NCBI GenBank assembly: GCA_003254925.1
Contig: QANZ01016493.1
Span: forward strand, 309,046 to 373,045
Source: Chamaecrista fasciculata
Lineage: Eukaryota; Streptophyta; Magnoliopsida; Fabales; Fabaceae
DNA length: 64,000 bases
Reading direction: 5' to 3'
Shown here piece by piece: positions 13,601 through 24,882 of this stretch; the stretch's first letter is position 1; each line of letters opens with the position of its first letter. The notes under the pieces are model-generated. The model made no database searches. It was not told where the DNA came from and saw nothing but the letters and a program-made list of their open reading frames with translations. Position numbers and translations under genes: made by a program.

Positions 13601-15249
13601 TCAATTTCTGTCTCAGAGATGACATTTCCATCAGTATCTAAGGCTAATAAATAAGCTTTATCAGGAACAAGTTGAGTCAGCTTTGCCAAAGCATCTGATG
13701 TTTTCCCTTTAGCCACAACCTCCAAATATTTTCCTAAGAGAATAAAGGATATCAACATAGAACTGGTCTCAAAGAAATCTTGTCCATGAAATGTGGCTGA
13801 AGTGAGTGCTTTGATTAAAATATAAATGGAGTAAAAATATGCAGCATTAGTGCCTAGGGCAACCAGCACATCCATGTTAGCAGATCTGCGCCTCAGTGCA
13901 TGATATGATCCAACATAGAACCTAACCATGATATTCAAAGCAAAAAAAAAAAAAAAAAAANAAAAAAAAAAAAAAAAAAAAGTCATATGTTGGATAAAGT
14001 CATAATTTCAGGAAACTAGAATCAAATAACTAATAAAATAAAACCATTTTAACATAAGCCCGAAACAGATTATACAATATCTCATGCGATACCTTTTGCC
14101 AACTATGAACTGAACAGGTGTGCTGAGGATCCACCGAAGAAAGATTCCCAGAGTTAGCATATTGTGGATCTTATAGTTTAACCAATTGCCATATGGAGGA
14201 AGCATGGGAAGCACCATGGCAAACAAAAACACAGGAACAGAAAACAAGCAGCTGAACAAAAATTGGTCTCTGTAAGTACGAATTTCATACATGTTCCCTG
14301 CTTCTCTTTGTCCAGAAGAAGTGCACAAGGTTGCCCGATACTCATTAAGGCCCTGGTCAGCTGCTTGAATGCAACGTATAAGAGATCTTGGACCTGTAAC
14401 ATTTGGATCGTAGGTAACTGTAACTTTGTGTTCTATCAAGTCCATTTCAACATGATTCACACCTTCAGCTAACTCAAGAGACGACATTATAACATTTACA
14501 TCATCTGCAGAGTCAACTCCTTCAAGTCTAAGATGCACTTTGTTCACATCATTCCCAGTGCTAATGAGATCTGCTCCAAAACCAGCATCTTCTATCGCTT
14601 CAATTATCTTGTTAACATCAGTGAGATTAGGATCAAAATGCACTTTTGCTTCTTCTAAAGCTAGGCCTACTACTGCCTTTTTCACTCCATCAACCATCTG
14701 AAGGGCACACTCGACGGACTCAGAGCAGCTTGTGCATGCCATTCCTTTAATCCTGACCCGGCATACAGATATGTCTTGCTCCGAAAGTTCTTGAACTTTG
14801 AAACCTGCTTCTTCTATGGTTTCTTTTATTTTTCTGGCCTACAATAAATTTTCACACATTTTTTTCCTTTCATGCATAAAGATTCCAGGCAAGTAAAAAT
14901 GATAAACATACAGTCTATATACCCAATAACTAGTGAGGAAAACCAAACCACTTTCAGATGTTACGATCTAATTAAATTCACATAATATAAAAGGAAGACT
15001 TACACTAATGAGCTTTGGCACATATTTGATCGTACATTGTCCATCAAGTGCTGACACCATAACGCATTTAACCCCATTAAGATCTCTAACTACAGATTCT
15101 ACCGAATTCACACAGGAGGCACAAGTGATATCTTTAATTCTAAACAATGCTTCCCTGACACTGGTATCTTCTGGAGTCTCCAACAAAGGTATCTTAAGAT
15201 CATGCACCCCATTGGCTTCTGATATTGAATTATGAGGCAAGGATTTCAT
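10643..15249 (-). CDS. HMA4/HMA5-like: P1B copper-transporting ATPase (HMA4/HMA5-like)
   Basis: Eight minus-strand coding exons: 15249-15004, 14838-14093, 13921-13450, 13016-12849, 12652-12398, 12217-12095, 11744-11259 and 11035-10643. All phases agree and give 962 aa, close to the family's usual size. Two N-terminal heavy-metal-associated domains carry CASC (residues 43-46) and CTSC (117-120). Then come the actuator loop with TGEA, the metal-site CPC in transmembrane segment 6 (591-593), the phosphorylation motif DKTGT (from Asp636), the SEHP motif (673-676) and GDGIND (842-847). YN and MAASS in the last membrane segments complete the Cu(I) set. Known of the family: ATP-driven export of Cu(I) from the cytosol to the vacuole or cell outside. 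Sequence is nearest to the rice HMA4 subtype rather than RAN1/HMA7. An acceptor just before the ATG shows a leader intron. Confidence 0.96.
13942..13980. repeat. Poly(A) run with an ambiguous base in an HMA intron
   Basis: About 38 A residues with one N at 13961, inside the intron between coding exons 2 and 3. Similar A-runs with one N sit at about 15624-15656 and 15951-15984 in the leader region, and a T-run with one N at about 38563-38615 in OEP80 intron 1. Lengths are unreliable. Confidence 0.85.
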
Positions 15250-16500
15250 TGCTTCTGCAGAAAGAAAGAAAACAATGAGATGAATAGTGCATACTCCCTA
15301 TTGCCCATAACAGGACTATTTTTTTTCTTCTGTCAAGAATTATTGCATTTCAGAGAACTATTAAATTACATATTGTTCCATGGCCTACACAGATTCTGTA
15401 TACGTTAATGATAAGGATTTAATTTATGCATATGAATAACAGAATCAGCAAAGATAACAAGACTTAGTTTGAGAATTGGATTAACAACAATAGAAGATAA
15501 TTAGCCAGGTCTTAGAGTGTCCTTTCCAGGAGGAAAATAAACCAGAGACAGAATAAGTAACCAGAAGAGAACTGAATGACAGGTCTAGAACGCTCACAGA
15601 ACACTCCTAAATTCAAAAAAGAAAAAAANAAAAAAAAAAAAAAAAAAAAAAAAAAAGTACAGCCCCACGAATCTATGGCTTGACCAGAGTACCCATCCAG
15701 ATGAAACTCGCCATCAGCAAGGTTTTGTAACAACTCAGCTCACAAACAGTAGACAATTTCCATTTTTCTTTTTCTTCTTTGAGCCTAGGAAAGTATGCTA
15801 ATAAAATACAGAGCATATTTACTGTTTAATTTATCTCTTTACTCATACCCCCATACCACTTAAAAATCAGCAAAAGGGTGAAACACTCCCCCAATTCATA
15901 CATCACCTCCTAACCATCCAAGTTCACAATTTCGACCGTAAGCATAAGCTAAAAAAAAAAAAAAAAAAAAANAAAAAAAAAAAACCTTTAACATAGAAAC
16001 CGGAGCCCTATACAATTGACAAATTAATCGGAGCAAAAATATATATAAATCTTACCCACAATAAAAACAAGTAACAGCGCTTATAAGAGTTTATGAGAAC
16101 ACCAACTCCAGCCGACTTCGTCAAAGTAAACTCAAAAAGCTTCCCTCAGTTTTTATCGCCGCAAGGTGCAACCCAATCCACTTAACAAAACCTACAGCGA
16201 AGTTCACGAGTTTGATTCAAAATTAGATTAACAAGTTAATCGCAAACACACACAATAACGCGAACAGCTTGAGAAAGCGAAGACGCATGGAAGAGAATAG
16301 TTTGACTGATCAAGGAAAAAGAGAAAGAAACTAGGGTTACGAAATTCAAGATTACCGGGTAATGAAGATTTTGAGATTTTAACGAAAATTTGTGAAAAGG
16401 GTTTCACGAAAAATGGAAGAGAAGTGCAAAATCGAGCTTAATAAGGCCGCCAGAATGTTCCGTAGCGACTGAATTGAGGAGACTTTGTCGCTTAGAAGAA
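15250..16500 (-). other. HMA gene leader intron and 5' UTR region
   Basis: The ATG at 15249 follows an acceptor (TGCAG, near 15256), so this span should be mostly a leader intron. The first non-coding exon is probably around 16355-16480, where CCCG/GTAATC on the minus strand could be its donor. No other gene is seen. Two A-runs with N bases lie here. Confidence 0.55.
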
Positions 16501-16777
16501 TCAAAATGATCACCTTTTTAAATTTTCGAATTCTTAACGTCTTATGGTTACGGTTCCCACCAAAAATGGCTTAAATGCCTCTAATGCCCCTGACTTGCCA
16601 TATAAATTGCAGCAAGGTAAATAGTTTCCACTTGCGTCGTTACCTCCAACAAGGGCTACTTTTGGCATAAGGGTACTTATCATTTTATTAATATTTAATA
16701 TTTAATATTAATATATTAAAAAAATCTAAATTTTATTAAGGCAAAAACATTAATTTTGTTCACAAACTTTACATTAA

Positions 16778-17621
16778 GGGCGTGTTTGGTACGTTGTCAT
16801 CTCAAATGTTGTAGTATCTTAGATGTCATGGTATGTGTCACCGTAGTATAAAATACCTAATATTTATAACACTGACGTTTAGTATGGTAATAGTAGATTT
16901 CTGAAATGTAAGATGCATATGTTTGGTATTCTCTTGTGAATGACAACAATATTTTTTAAATTTTTATGTTTATCCCTATTAACATCTTAAAAATACATAT
17001 TAATATTTTAAAAATAAATATATAAATAAATATAAAAAAAATATATTCATTTATATTTTTGTACTAAAAGTATATTATTTTATAATACTGATAAATAATT
17101 AAATTGTAATAATATAGTAAAGAGTAATTTTAATATATAAATTAAAGTGTCCCTAAATTTATGCTTTTTTTTGCCAACTCCCTAAATTTATACTTCATTA
17201 ATAATTTTTTATTCTTGAATTTATACTAATCATTTTTGTTCTTGAATTTGACCCAATGTTTAAATTATTAACAATTGAAATAATTCCGGGAATGACTTAT
17301 ATATTTTGATTATTTATGGATAAATTATTTGACTCGTTATAAATTTAGCAACCAAATAATAAGTTATATTAAAAAAACAAATCAACAAAAAAGGGTAAAA
17401 TTGGAACTTTAATTGAAAAATGCCTTCGCAAACCCTGTCATCTGAGATGACATAGTTTTTGTGTTGTCATCAGATGACACCTTTTTTGTTGTCATTTGTT
17501 GACAGAGTGTTATCTTGGATGTCGACGTATGATAACATCATGGCGTTACCAAATGTCAAACATTCAAGATACCATAGTATATAAGATGATAGACATGAAA
17601 TGACAACGTACCAAACGCAAC
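16778..17621. mobile_element. PIF/Harbinger-type MITE (TAA target duplication)
   Basis: The left terminus gggcgtgtttggtacgttgt is mirrored by acaacgtaccaaacgcaac at the right. TAA lies outside both ends (16775-16777 and 17622-17624), the 3-bp duplication of Tourist/Harbinger elements. The 844-bp interior is AT-rich and includes sub-terminal copies of a gtcatctgagatgaca palindrome. No transposase is seen. The interior at 17150-17360 resembles 5960-6140. Confidence 0.75.
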
Positions 17622-17624
17622 TAA

Positions 17625-17984
17625 TATTAATGACAAAATCTACATGATTAATGATATGTAATATAAAAATAATATAATAAAATAAATTCGAATTTTAACT
17701 TAGATTGAAAAACAGGATGCAGTCTACGGTTAATTTATTAAAATAAGTTAGTCAAAGAATAATATTGACCAAAATATAAGACATTGGGATGAAATTAACC
17801 ACAACAAAAATATTGGAGATGAAATTGATAGTTGGTATAAAATTTAGAATTGAAATTAGTGCTTTTGTCTTTTATTATTTTTTATTTGATTTTGATTTTA
17901 ACTAAAATCATCTGCTAATTTAAATTTAAAATATTATTATTTAATCAGTTAAATTGATTTCAATGGATTTGAATTAGATTTTGA
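17625..17984. repeat. AT-rich repeat fragment
   Basis: 17635-17870 resembles the core of the element at 50803-51165 (phrases such as aaagaataatattgaccaaaatata). No gene is seen. Confidence 0.45.
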
Positions 17985-18600
17985 TACATCACTATTTGGG
18001 CGTACGCCTGAATAGCCCTCGAACCGGGCACCTTCTCCCCTCCAAACCTGGCAAGACGCACTCAAACCAATCGAGCGCCCTCTGCACACTTAGAGGCTGG
18101 TCGTGCTCCATCCCGGGCCACAGCGCGCGCCTCCAGACTAACACGCAGTCACCCACGACTGCCTTGTTCCGCAATCCTCGCTGGGGGAGATCGTGGGTCA
18201 CCGGCTTAGTCACACCCACGATCTCCAGGCTCCTGGCGCCCGCCCAGAGACACGACACGCAATCACCCATGATTGCCTTGTCCCGCAAACCTCGGTCTCC
18301 ACCACCTCCGCTGGTGGAGATCGTGCCTGACTACGTGGTGCGCCCCGCACGCTGGCTACCACTCTCCCCCTGCTCTATAAATAGAGCCCAACTCAGCAGA
18401 CTAAGGTTAGCCACTTCTCACCTTTCAGAATTCTCTTGCTCTCATATCTCTCATACACTAACTTGAGCGTCGGAGTATTCTTCGCAGGGCCCCCCTGTGA
18501 AGTTCTTGCAGGTACTTGGACGATCAACTTGCTCTCGCAACCCACATTCGTTGAACTAGGTGAACCATATCTCGTTATGGCCAACATCGAGGATTCCCCC
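17985..18600 (+). mobile_element. Gypsy-like LTR fragment with TATA box
   Basis: A GC-rich block unlike its surroundings. It has a TATA box (ctataaata near 18374) and, about 100 bp later, the phrase acttgagcgtcggagt, typical of the transcribed end of plant Gypsy-type LTRs. It contains a roughly 40-bp imperfect direct repeat (about 18140-18180 and 18256-18296). The open frames across it are chance frames of GC-rich sequence. Confidence 0.6.
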
Positions 18601-18615
18601 CATGATTACCTTCTG

Positions 18616-19430
18616 GAAATCCATTTGTGGATTGAAGCGAGCATCGCAGAGTTGGAATCATCGTTTTGATGAGGTAGTCAAAGGAGTTTGGCTTCTCACA
18701 AAACCCTGACGAGCCTTGTGTTTACAAGAAGGTTAGTGGGAGCACGATTGTGTTCTTGGTGCTATATGTCAATGACATATTGCGCATTGGAAATAATATT
18801 CCAACCTTAAAGATTATGAATCTTGGTTGTGAAAAATGTTTTCAATGAAGGACTTAGAAGCTGCCTATATTCTAGGCATTGAGATCTATAGAGATAGATC
18901 TTGTAGGCTTCTTGGATTGAGTCAGAGTACATACTTGGATGAGGTACTAAGGGGTTCAGTATGCAAGATTCCAAGAGGGGATTCATACCGATGAATCATG
19001 TGTTGACCCTGAGCAAGAAACAGTGTCACAAGACACTTGTTGAGCAAGGGCACATGAGTGGCATCCCTTATGCTTCGGCAATAGGATCCATCATGCAGTG
19101 TACTCGACCCGATGTGTCGTTTGCCCTAAGCGTGACAAGCCAGTTCCAACGAGACCCTGGTAAGGATCATTGGACCGCTGTCATAAGCATCCTTGAGTAC
19201 TTAGGAAGAACTAAGGATGAATTCTTGGTTTATGGTGGAACTGATGTGTAATAGGTTACACAGGTGCCCGTTTTCCAAAACCTACCAAGATAAATCGCAG
19301 TATGGATACGTGTTTCTCCTGAACGGTGGCATCGTGAGTTGGAAAGGTTCCAAGCGCAGCACGATTGCTGATTCTACAACAAAGGGTTGGTCGCGTGGAG
19401 ACGCAGACCGTAAAACTAGTGTCTGAGGTG
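18616..19430 (+). pseudogene. Copia reverse transcriptase/RNase H remnant
   Basis: Broken plus-strand frames match the end of Copia pol. First comes the reverse-transcriptase stretch around GLKRASQSWNHRFDEVV (from about 18630), then the catalytic box as YVNDI, in which the usual YVDD has lost one Asp. The stretch SMKDLEAAYILGIEI follows, and then the RNase H lead-in with IPYASAIGSIM and CTRPD (about 19060-19120). Frameshifts and stops separate the blocks. It feeds into a polypurine tract and the LTR at 19727. Pol is inactive here. Confidence 0.88.
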
Positions 19431-19713
19431 TGATTGGTGGTCGCCCTGTGGAGACAAGAAGACGCCAAATGGGATTGGATCCCCACTGATGTTCCGACTG
19501 TGATATATATACATATATATACACTCAGACATGATCACCTAGAGATGGTGATATCAGGATATGTAAAGTGGCAGTCGAGGATAATGTTGCCAATCCTCTT
19601 ACGAGACCCCTAGCACAGGTCTTACTTGAGCGTCATGTAATGTCAAATGGGGATTAGACACATTAATGGATGTTCCTAGTGTAGGAACAGTTTGATTAAT
19701 GATTGTACCTAGT

Positions 19714-19726
19714 GCAAGTGGGAGTC
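19714..19726 (+). other. Polypurine tract before the 3' LTR
   Basis: gcaagtgggagtc immediately precedes TGTTGGAG, the LTR start. This is the expected plus-strand priming site of a Copia element and fixes the element's orientation. Confidence 0.7.
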
Positions 19727-21385
19727 TGTTGGAGATTGTGCCCTAGGGCCAATCATTTTATANNNNNNNNNNNNNNNNNNNNNNNNNNNNNNNNNNNNNN
19801 NNNNNCTTAGTCTAACGTTGCCCGTAGCAGGGTAGCCATAAGGGCTAAGTACGGGTTTGGTTGATTGCCGTGCTGAGGAATGTGGATTGGCCAAGATGGG
19901 ATTTTGTCCCTCATTAAATGAGAGATATCTAACTGGCGCCCTCGATGAGTCTGTCCAAGGAAATGCGTGGCCACGCTGGGAAATGGGACTTACTCAGGAA
20001 ATCGAGAAAGTTGAGGTTTGGATTATGGATGACTTTCCTGTGCCTAATCCATGACCAAGATATCGTGTGACAATAGGGTCTTTGACAAGGTGGTATTAAG
20101 GTTAAGTCGGTTTTGGTAAAAACGATAACTCACGTGTTTTGGGTAGTCGTGATGGCTTGCTAGAGTCCGCTCACGACTTGTAGGTCATGGAGATGACTTG
20201 CTGCCAACTTCACGTGGGGCCTGCTGGGTCACACATGAGCAGGATCAGGACCCCGCTTAAAGGGACACGAATTAGGGTTAATTCGTGGGTCACTCCGGTG
20301 GCACGATTTAAGACACAGCGAAATGTCTGGGACATTAAGTCTTGTCTTAATTGATCTACAGTTGTGAAATATTTAAATTTGTAGGACAAGTTTAAATATA
20401 ATAATTGTTAAATGATTAATAGGGATTAATTATTTACAATTAAAATATTAAGGAAAATAAATCAGATAAGATTCCTTAAAGTTAGGAAATTATTGATTTA
20501 TAAAATTCTTCAATATTAAAGCATGAGGGTGGCGCCTCTTTTGGCATTTTAGATTAATAAAATTGTTTTATTAATTTAAATCATGAGTTTGAATTCAAAA
20601 GATTTGATGGAGATATCAAAAGATTTGAATAAAATAGATTTGGTGAGATCTCAACTCAGGATCTTTGGAGAATCATGACTTCCTAAGAGTTAGGAAGGTT
20701 TTTGATTTATAAAATTCCAAGGATAATGGGAAGAGCATGGCGCCATCTTGGTGGATCTTTAGGGGAGATTTGATCTCTCAATTGATTCTCTAAGATTACG
20801 ATTTGAATTTAAATTAAATATTATGGTAATATTTTAATTGTAAATTCAATTCATGAAGCCATATTATTATGATTATGGAATTATAATAATGCTCTAAAAA
20901 TAATTATAAAAACCCTAGGGCTAGGCGCTTAGGGGAGAGAGAGAGCTCATTTGTGATTTTGGTTTTCCTCCTTATAGAGAGAGAAATAGAAATCGCCACC
21001 TTCAACCCTAGCTCTTCCAAGTGAGAGAAAATTTTGGCTCTCAAGAGTTGAGAGAGGAAAAATCGAGTTTGCCTAAGGAGTTAGGAAATTCGATTTGAGG
21101 TTACCAAAATTAGGGTTTGTGTGAGAAGGAAAAACAAGAAGAAGTTCTTGTTGGGGCTTTCCTTTTGCGCCACCTTGTTTGATTCAAGAAGGAGTTCTTG
21201 AAGTCAAAGTCACTGTAGATTGGTCCCTTGTTCTTTTGGAGAAAAGAACGGAAGGCTAGCACCTTGGTGCTCGAGAAACTGTTCGTGTGGATCACCGGCA
21301 GAGGGAGGACGCTGCGATGGGACTCCTAGCACACGCCTTGTACAACCAACCGATTGAAACTCGTGAGGTATACCACTATCAAAAT
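19727..21385 (+). mobile_element. 3' LTR of a Copia element, right end lost
   Basis: Starts TGTTGGAGATTGTGCCC and follows the solo LTR at 7154-9381 through most of its length, including the stretch from taacgttgcccgtagcag to gtgtggatcaccggcagag. Similarity stops near 21385, so the last portion (about 130 bp in the solo copy) is missing or replaced. A 43-base gap of N lies at 19763-19805. Confidence 0.82.
19763..19805. other. Assembly gap (43 N)
   Basis: Unknown bases inside the LTR. By comparison with the solo LTR the true missing sequence is likely several hundred bases, since 7197-7550 has no counterpart here. Confidence 0.9.
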
Positions 21386-21994
21386 GGGCAATAAAAAAAT
21401 ATATATCTATAGATCAAGTTAAATCATAATGCCATAGATATATATTTGGAAGTTTAATTTTTAGAATCTATATACACTATAGTATATATATATATTTTAT
21501 AATTTTTGTCTTCACGGTGCATATTTTGTAAAGTTAAATTTTATATTTTTACATTTAGAATTAGATTATATAAAGAGTTTTAGATTTCAATATTTAAAAT
21601 TAAATTATAGGAGGATTTTAGTGTAGTATATTGTTTGAGATTATATGTTTTAGAATCTATATATTAAGTACCCTCAAAACTTCATTTTGGTCCTCAAACT
21701 ATACATATGGTTGTTTTGGTCTTAAAATTATTTTTTGTTCCATTCTTTGACCCTCAAACTCTTACATTTGTTCCCTATTTTGGTTCTCAAACTATGATTT
21801 TATCTTATTTATGTCGTTATTTCTAACTTTGACAATTGATATGGACCATGTTTCTCTTATATATACATATCATAATAATCAAATTAGCATGGAGAGAAAA
21901 GAAAAGACCTATTTCTTAGTCACAAATTGTTTGTGATTAATTTTTCTTTTTCTCTTTTGTCAATTCACTTATTATATCTAACACATAAAAGATA
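21386..21994. other. AT-rich spacer with TIR-repeat fragment
   Basis: No gene. A ggtcctcaaact-type repeat arm begins near 21670 and is interrupted by the small Helitron; an inverted piece returns near 22235-22265. Confidence 0.5.
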
Positions 21995-22174
21995 CTAGGG
22001 GCTTTGCGTGCCCTAACGGGCATGCAAATATGTATGTAAAATAAATAAGGGACTAAATTGTTAACTTAGTAAAGAAAGAGAGACCAAATAGTAAATTTTC
22101 TCTTACTTCTAATTTCATAGACTATAGTTTTAAACATGGACGACCAGAAAGGGGTGAAGCCATATAATATAAGA
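21995..22174 (-). mobile_element. Miniature Helitron, copy 1 (180 bp)
   Basis: On the minus strand the element starts TCTTATATTATATGG, preceded by A, and ends CTAG, followed by T. A hairpin (GCATGCCC loop GGGCACGC) sits just before the terminal CTAG. These are the Helitron hallmarks: 5'-TC, 3' hairpin plus CTRR, and insertion between A and T with no duplication. A second copy lies at 35775-35953, with similarity ending at the same bases at both ends. Confidence 0.82.
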
Positions 22175-23562
22175 TAAATGATCTATCTCAATTATTTAGG
22201 TCAGAACTAATGACAGAAAGTAGAAAAAAAATACATTTTAAAGATCAAAATGGAATAAGAGTGAAAATTTGAGTTATTACAAAGAAAATGTGATATTTAT
22301 TCGTTTATTCCCCTATCATTTAAAATTAATAAATCTAATTAAAAATACTTTATGGTAATCATATATAGGATGCTTTTTTTTTTTATAGATTAAAATAATA
22401 AGTCAATTAGTCCAAAGCAGACCGGATAAGTAACTAATACCTAAGCATCTATTTACTATAATAATAAATATTAATTTTTATATTTTTATAAAACATTTTT
22501 AAACTTTATGTGTCAAAAAATATAAAATCATAAAAATAAAATATTAAGTATTTTAGACATATGAAAGTAACTTAATAATATATATATATAGTTATGATTT
22601 ATTTTTTTATTTTATTTATAGATGTAAAAATTGGATTAAAATATATTTTATATTAATAAGAAATATTTTTTTTAACATTTATCTGAATCGAGATTTTAAT
22701 ATGAGAATTCAACTATTTAATAGGTTTGAAAATAAAGATTGATATTGATATTGATATATACTTTTTACCCAAAACAGGGCAATAATTTACGTGAAGGAAA
22801 GGAAGAAACCTATTGGCCAAAAAAAAAAAAAGGAAGAAACCAAATCTGGGAGAAGCTACTCAGGTAAACAACTATAATTCTATCAACTTAAAAATGAGTA
22901 CACATAGGTATCATTTAGTTTTTGAAAAATATATGAAGTCGAAAATTCAATTTTTAAAAATTTAGTTTATATATTTTAATTTTTGAAGATTATAAAGACA
23001 ACACAATTTAATATTTTAAATATATTTTAAGAGCTAACTTATATAGATAAAATAATTAAAATATATGGACTGTATACTTTTTATAGATTAAATAATAAAA
23101 TAAAAATTAAACTTTCATAAATTAAGTTATTATGTGGCATATCTCACTTCAAAATATATATAATTCAATTGCGATTTTTTGTTTATATATCAAAATTATA
23201 TTTATGAAAATATGCGAGTTACATATGTAATTGAGTAATTCAGATTCAAACCTTAAAGTGATAGAGTCAATATTATCAAAAAAGTTTTAATTATTTGTTT
23301 TTATCTCGGATGAAATTAGTTTTACCTAACCCATTACATAGATAAATGAGAGAAATCTATAGTTAAACTAAAAAGAAAATCAAGCAAAAAAATAATAAAG
23401 AAAATAATAGGTACGAGAACTTATATTAGAGGTGGACAGGTGGTCCTAATGACAAAGTCTCATCACTATCACTTGGCATCTTCAACATTAAAGTACCCAC
23501 CTACGGTCCAGTACGCTGCATGTGCAGGAGTCTCTATTCAAAATATGCTTTATTCTTTGTTT
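22175..23562. other. AT-rich spacer, no gene seen
   Basis: Long AT-rich stretch with poly(A/T) and TA runs. No open frame or repeat boundary could be supported. Confidence 0.55.
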
Positions 23563-23842
23563 GCCCAAAGTCCTATTTTGGTTCCCCAGTTATGCTCCTT
23601 GTTCCAAATAGGTCCCCCAGTTATTTTTTGTTCTATATTGGTCCCCCAGTTATGCAAAACTTGAAAAAGTTGGTCCCTCTAACGTTTTCCATCCATTTTT
23701 CCGTTAAAAAGAGAGGAAAAATAAACTTTCATCCCCAAAAGTTTTATTTTCTTATATTAAGGTCATTTTCTTTTTATAATAGGATCAAAACGTAAGAAAA
23801 GAAAGTAAATTAAGATTTTAAGTGAATTTACCCAAAAAATAC

Positions 23843-23889
<47 letters not shown>

Positions 23890-24450
23890 TCCGACCCTTC
23901 CCTCCCCGAAAACGTCACCGTTTTGGCCTCGCCGTCGATTCCCTCAACAAACGCCTCCTCGCCGTCATCCACGCCCGTCAGCCTCTCCCGCCGTTCAACG
24001 CCCTCGTCGCCTACGACCTCCGCTTTGGTCAACGCCTCTTCCTCTCCCTCCTCTCCGACGACGCCGCCGCCATCGCTCAAACTCGTACGTCAAAAAAATA
24101 GTTGTTTTCGAACTCGAACTCGTACGTCATCGAAACCCAAAATTTTCAAAACTCGAACTCGTACGTCATTTTCGAATCTCCAACAAAATAGTTGTTTTTC
24201 TCAAATTTCTTGGCTAAAAAATGATCCTGGGGCCGAAAAAATGATCCTGCGGCGGCGTCGCTCAATCAACGGTGTTCTTTGGAAAATTTTGATGCTTCGA
24301 TTCAATTTTGTTTTTTTGGCAAATGAGTTTATGCTTCGAAAATCAGAACCATAAACTCATGAAAGGAGAGAGAGAGAGAGAGAGAGAGAGANCTGGGGGA
24401 CCTATTTGGAACAAAGAGCATAACTGGGGGACCAAAATAGGACTTTGGCC
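23563..24450. mobile_element. Long-TIR element carrying a captured gene fragment
   Basis: The left end gcccaaagtcctattttgg is matched in reverse by ccaaaataggactttggcc at the right. Inverted similarity runs about 70 bp and includes the phrase aaataggtcccccag. Inside are a (CT)n run at 23849-23886, a GC-rich coding-like block (23887-24090), a triplicated motif around cgaactcgtacgtca, and a (GA)n run with one N near 24392. The left 290 bp recur at 59088-59370 in front of a different captured gene. This fits a Pack-MULE. Confidence 0.75.
23887..24090 (+). pseudogene. Captured SMP-30/gluconolactonase-like beta-propeller fragment
   Basis: The block is far GC-richer than its flanks. One frame reads as coherent protein, with AVDSLNKRLLAVIHA, then FNALVAYDLRFGQRLFLS. 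This recalls the plant SMP-30-like six-bladed propeller family, where a Val-Asp / Ala-Tyr-Asp-Leu pattern repeats in each blade. A one-base shift seems to separate it from the preceding SLPENVTVLA. It has no start, no continuation, and ends in the element's own repeats. The family call rests on memory of the motif only. Confidence 0.4.
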
Positions 24451-24499
24451 TCTTTCTTTTATTATTTTTAGTTAAAATCATAAAATTGGGTTCACCTTA

Positions 24500-24882
24500 T
24501 GAAATTAGTCACTCTAACTCAATAAATTGGTAAGATGAGTTTTGTTTTTTTATTAAGAGTTGAAAAGGTTTTGAAACAAAGGTTTTGATAAAACTATTAT
24601 TTAAGGAGTTGATTTGTTTTATAAGGAAACAAACTGTCTTAGAGGAATTGAACTGTTTTAAAGGAAGTGATTTGTTTATTGAAGGAACTAAACATTTTTT
24701 GTTAAGGAACTTAAGCATTTCTTTAAGAAATTGTTTTTTACTTAAACCTTTCCGTTAAGGAAGTGAATTTTTGTTAAGGAACTGTTTTTATATAAGAATT
24801 CCTTAACAATTTGCAAAAAAGTTTTCAGATCCTATTCACCCCCCCTCTCTCTCTAGGATCTCTTTGTGCATTTTGCCTAACA
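24500..24882 (-). repeat. Left inverted arm beside a Copia gag remnant
   Basis: Reverse complement of roughly 26119-26430: both read TGTTrGGCAAAATG then caaagagatcctagag, followed by a run of aggaac/gttcctt motifs. The arms point toward each other around the gag pseudogene. Confidence 0.8.

Noticed and set aside
17981-18466. 161-aa open frame in a GC-rich block
   Set aside because: It overlaps a TATA-containing Gypsy-like LTR piece and an open frame on the other strand; no domain. GC-rich LTR sequence explains it.
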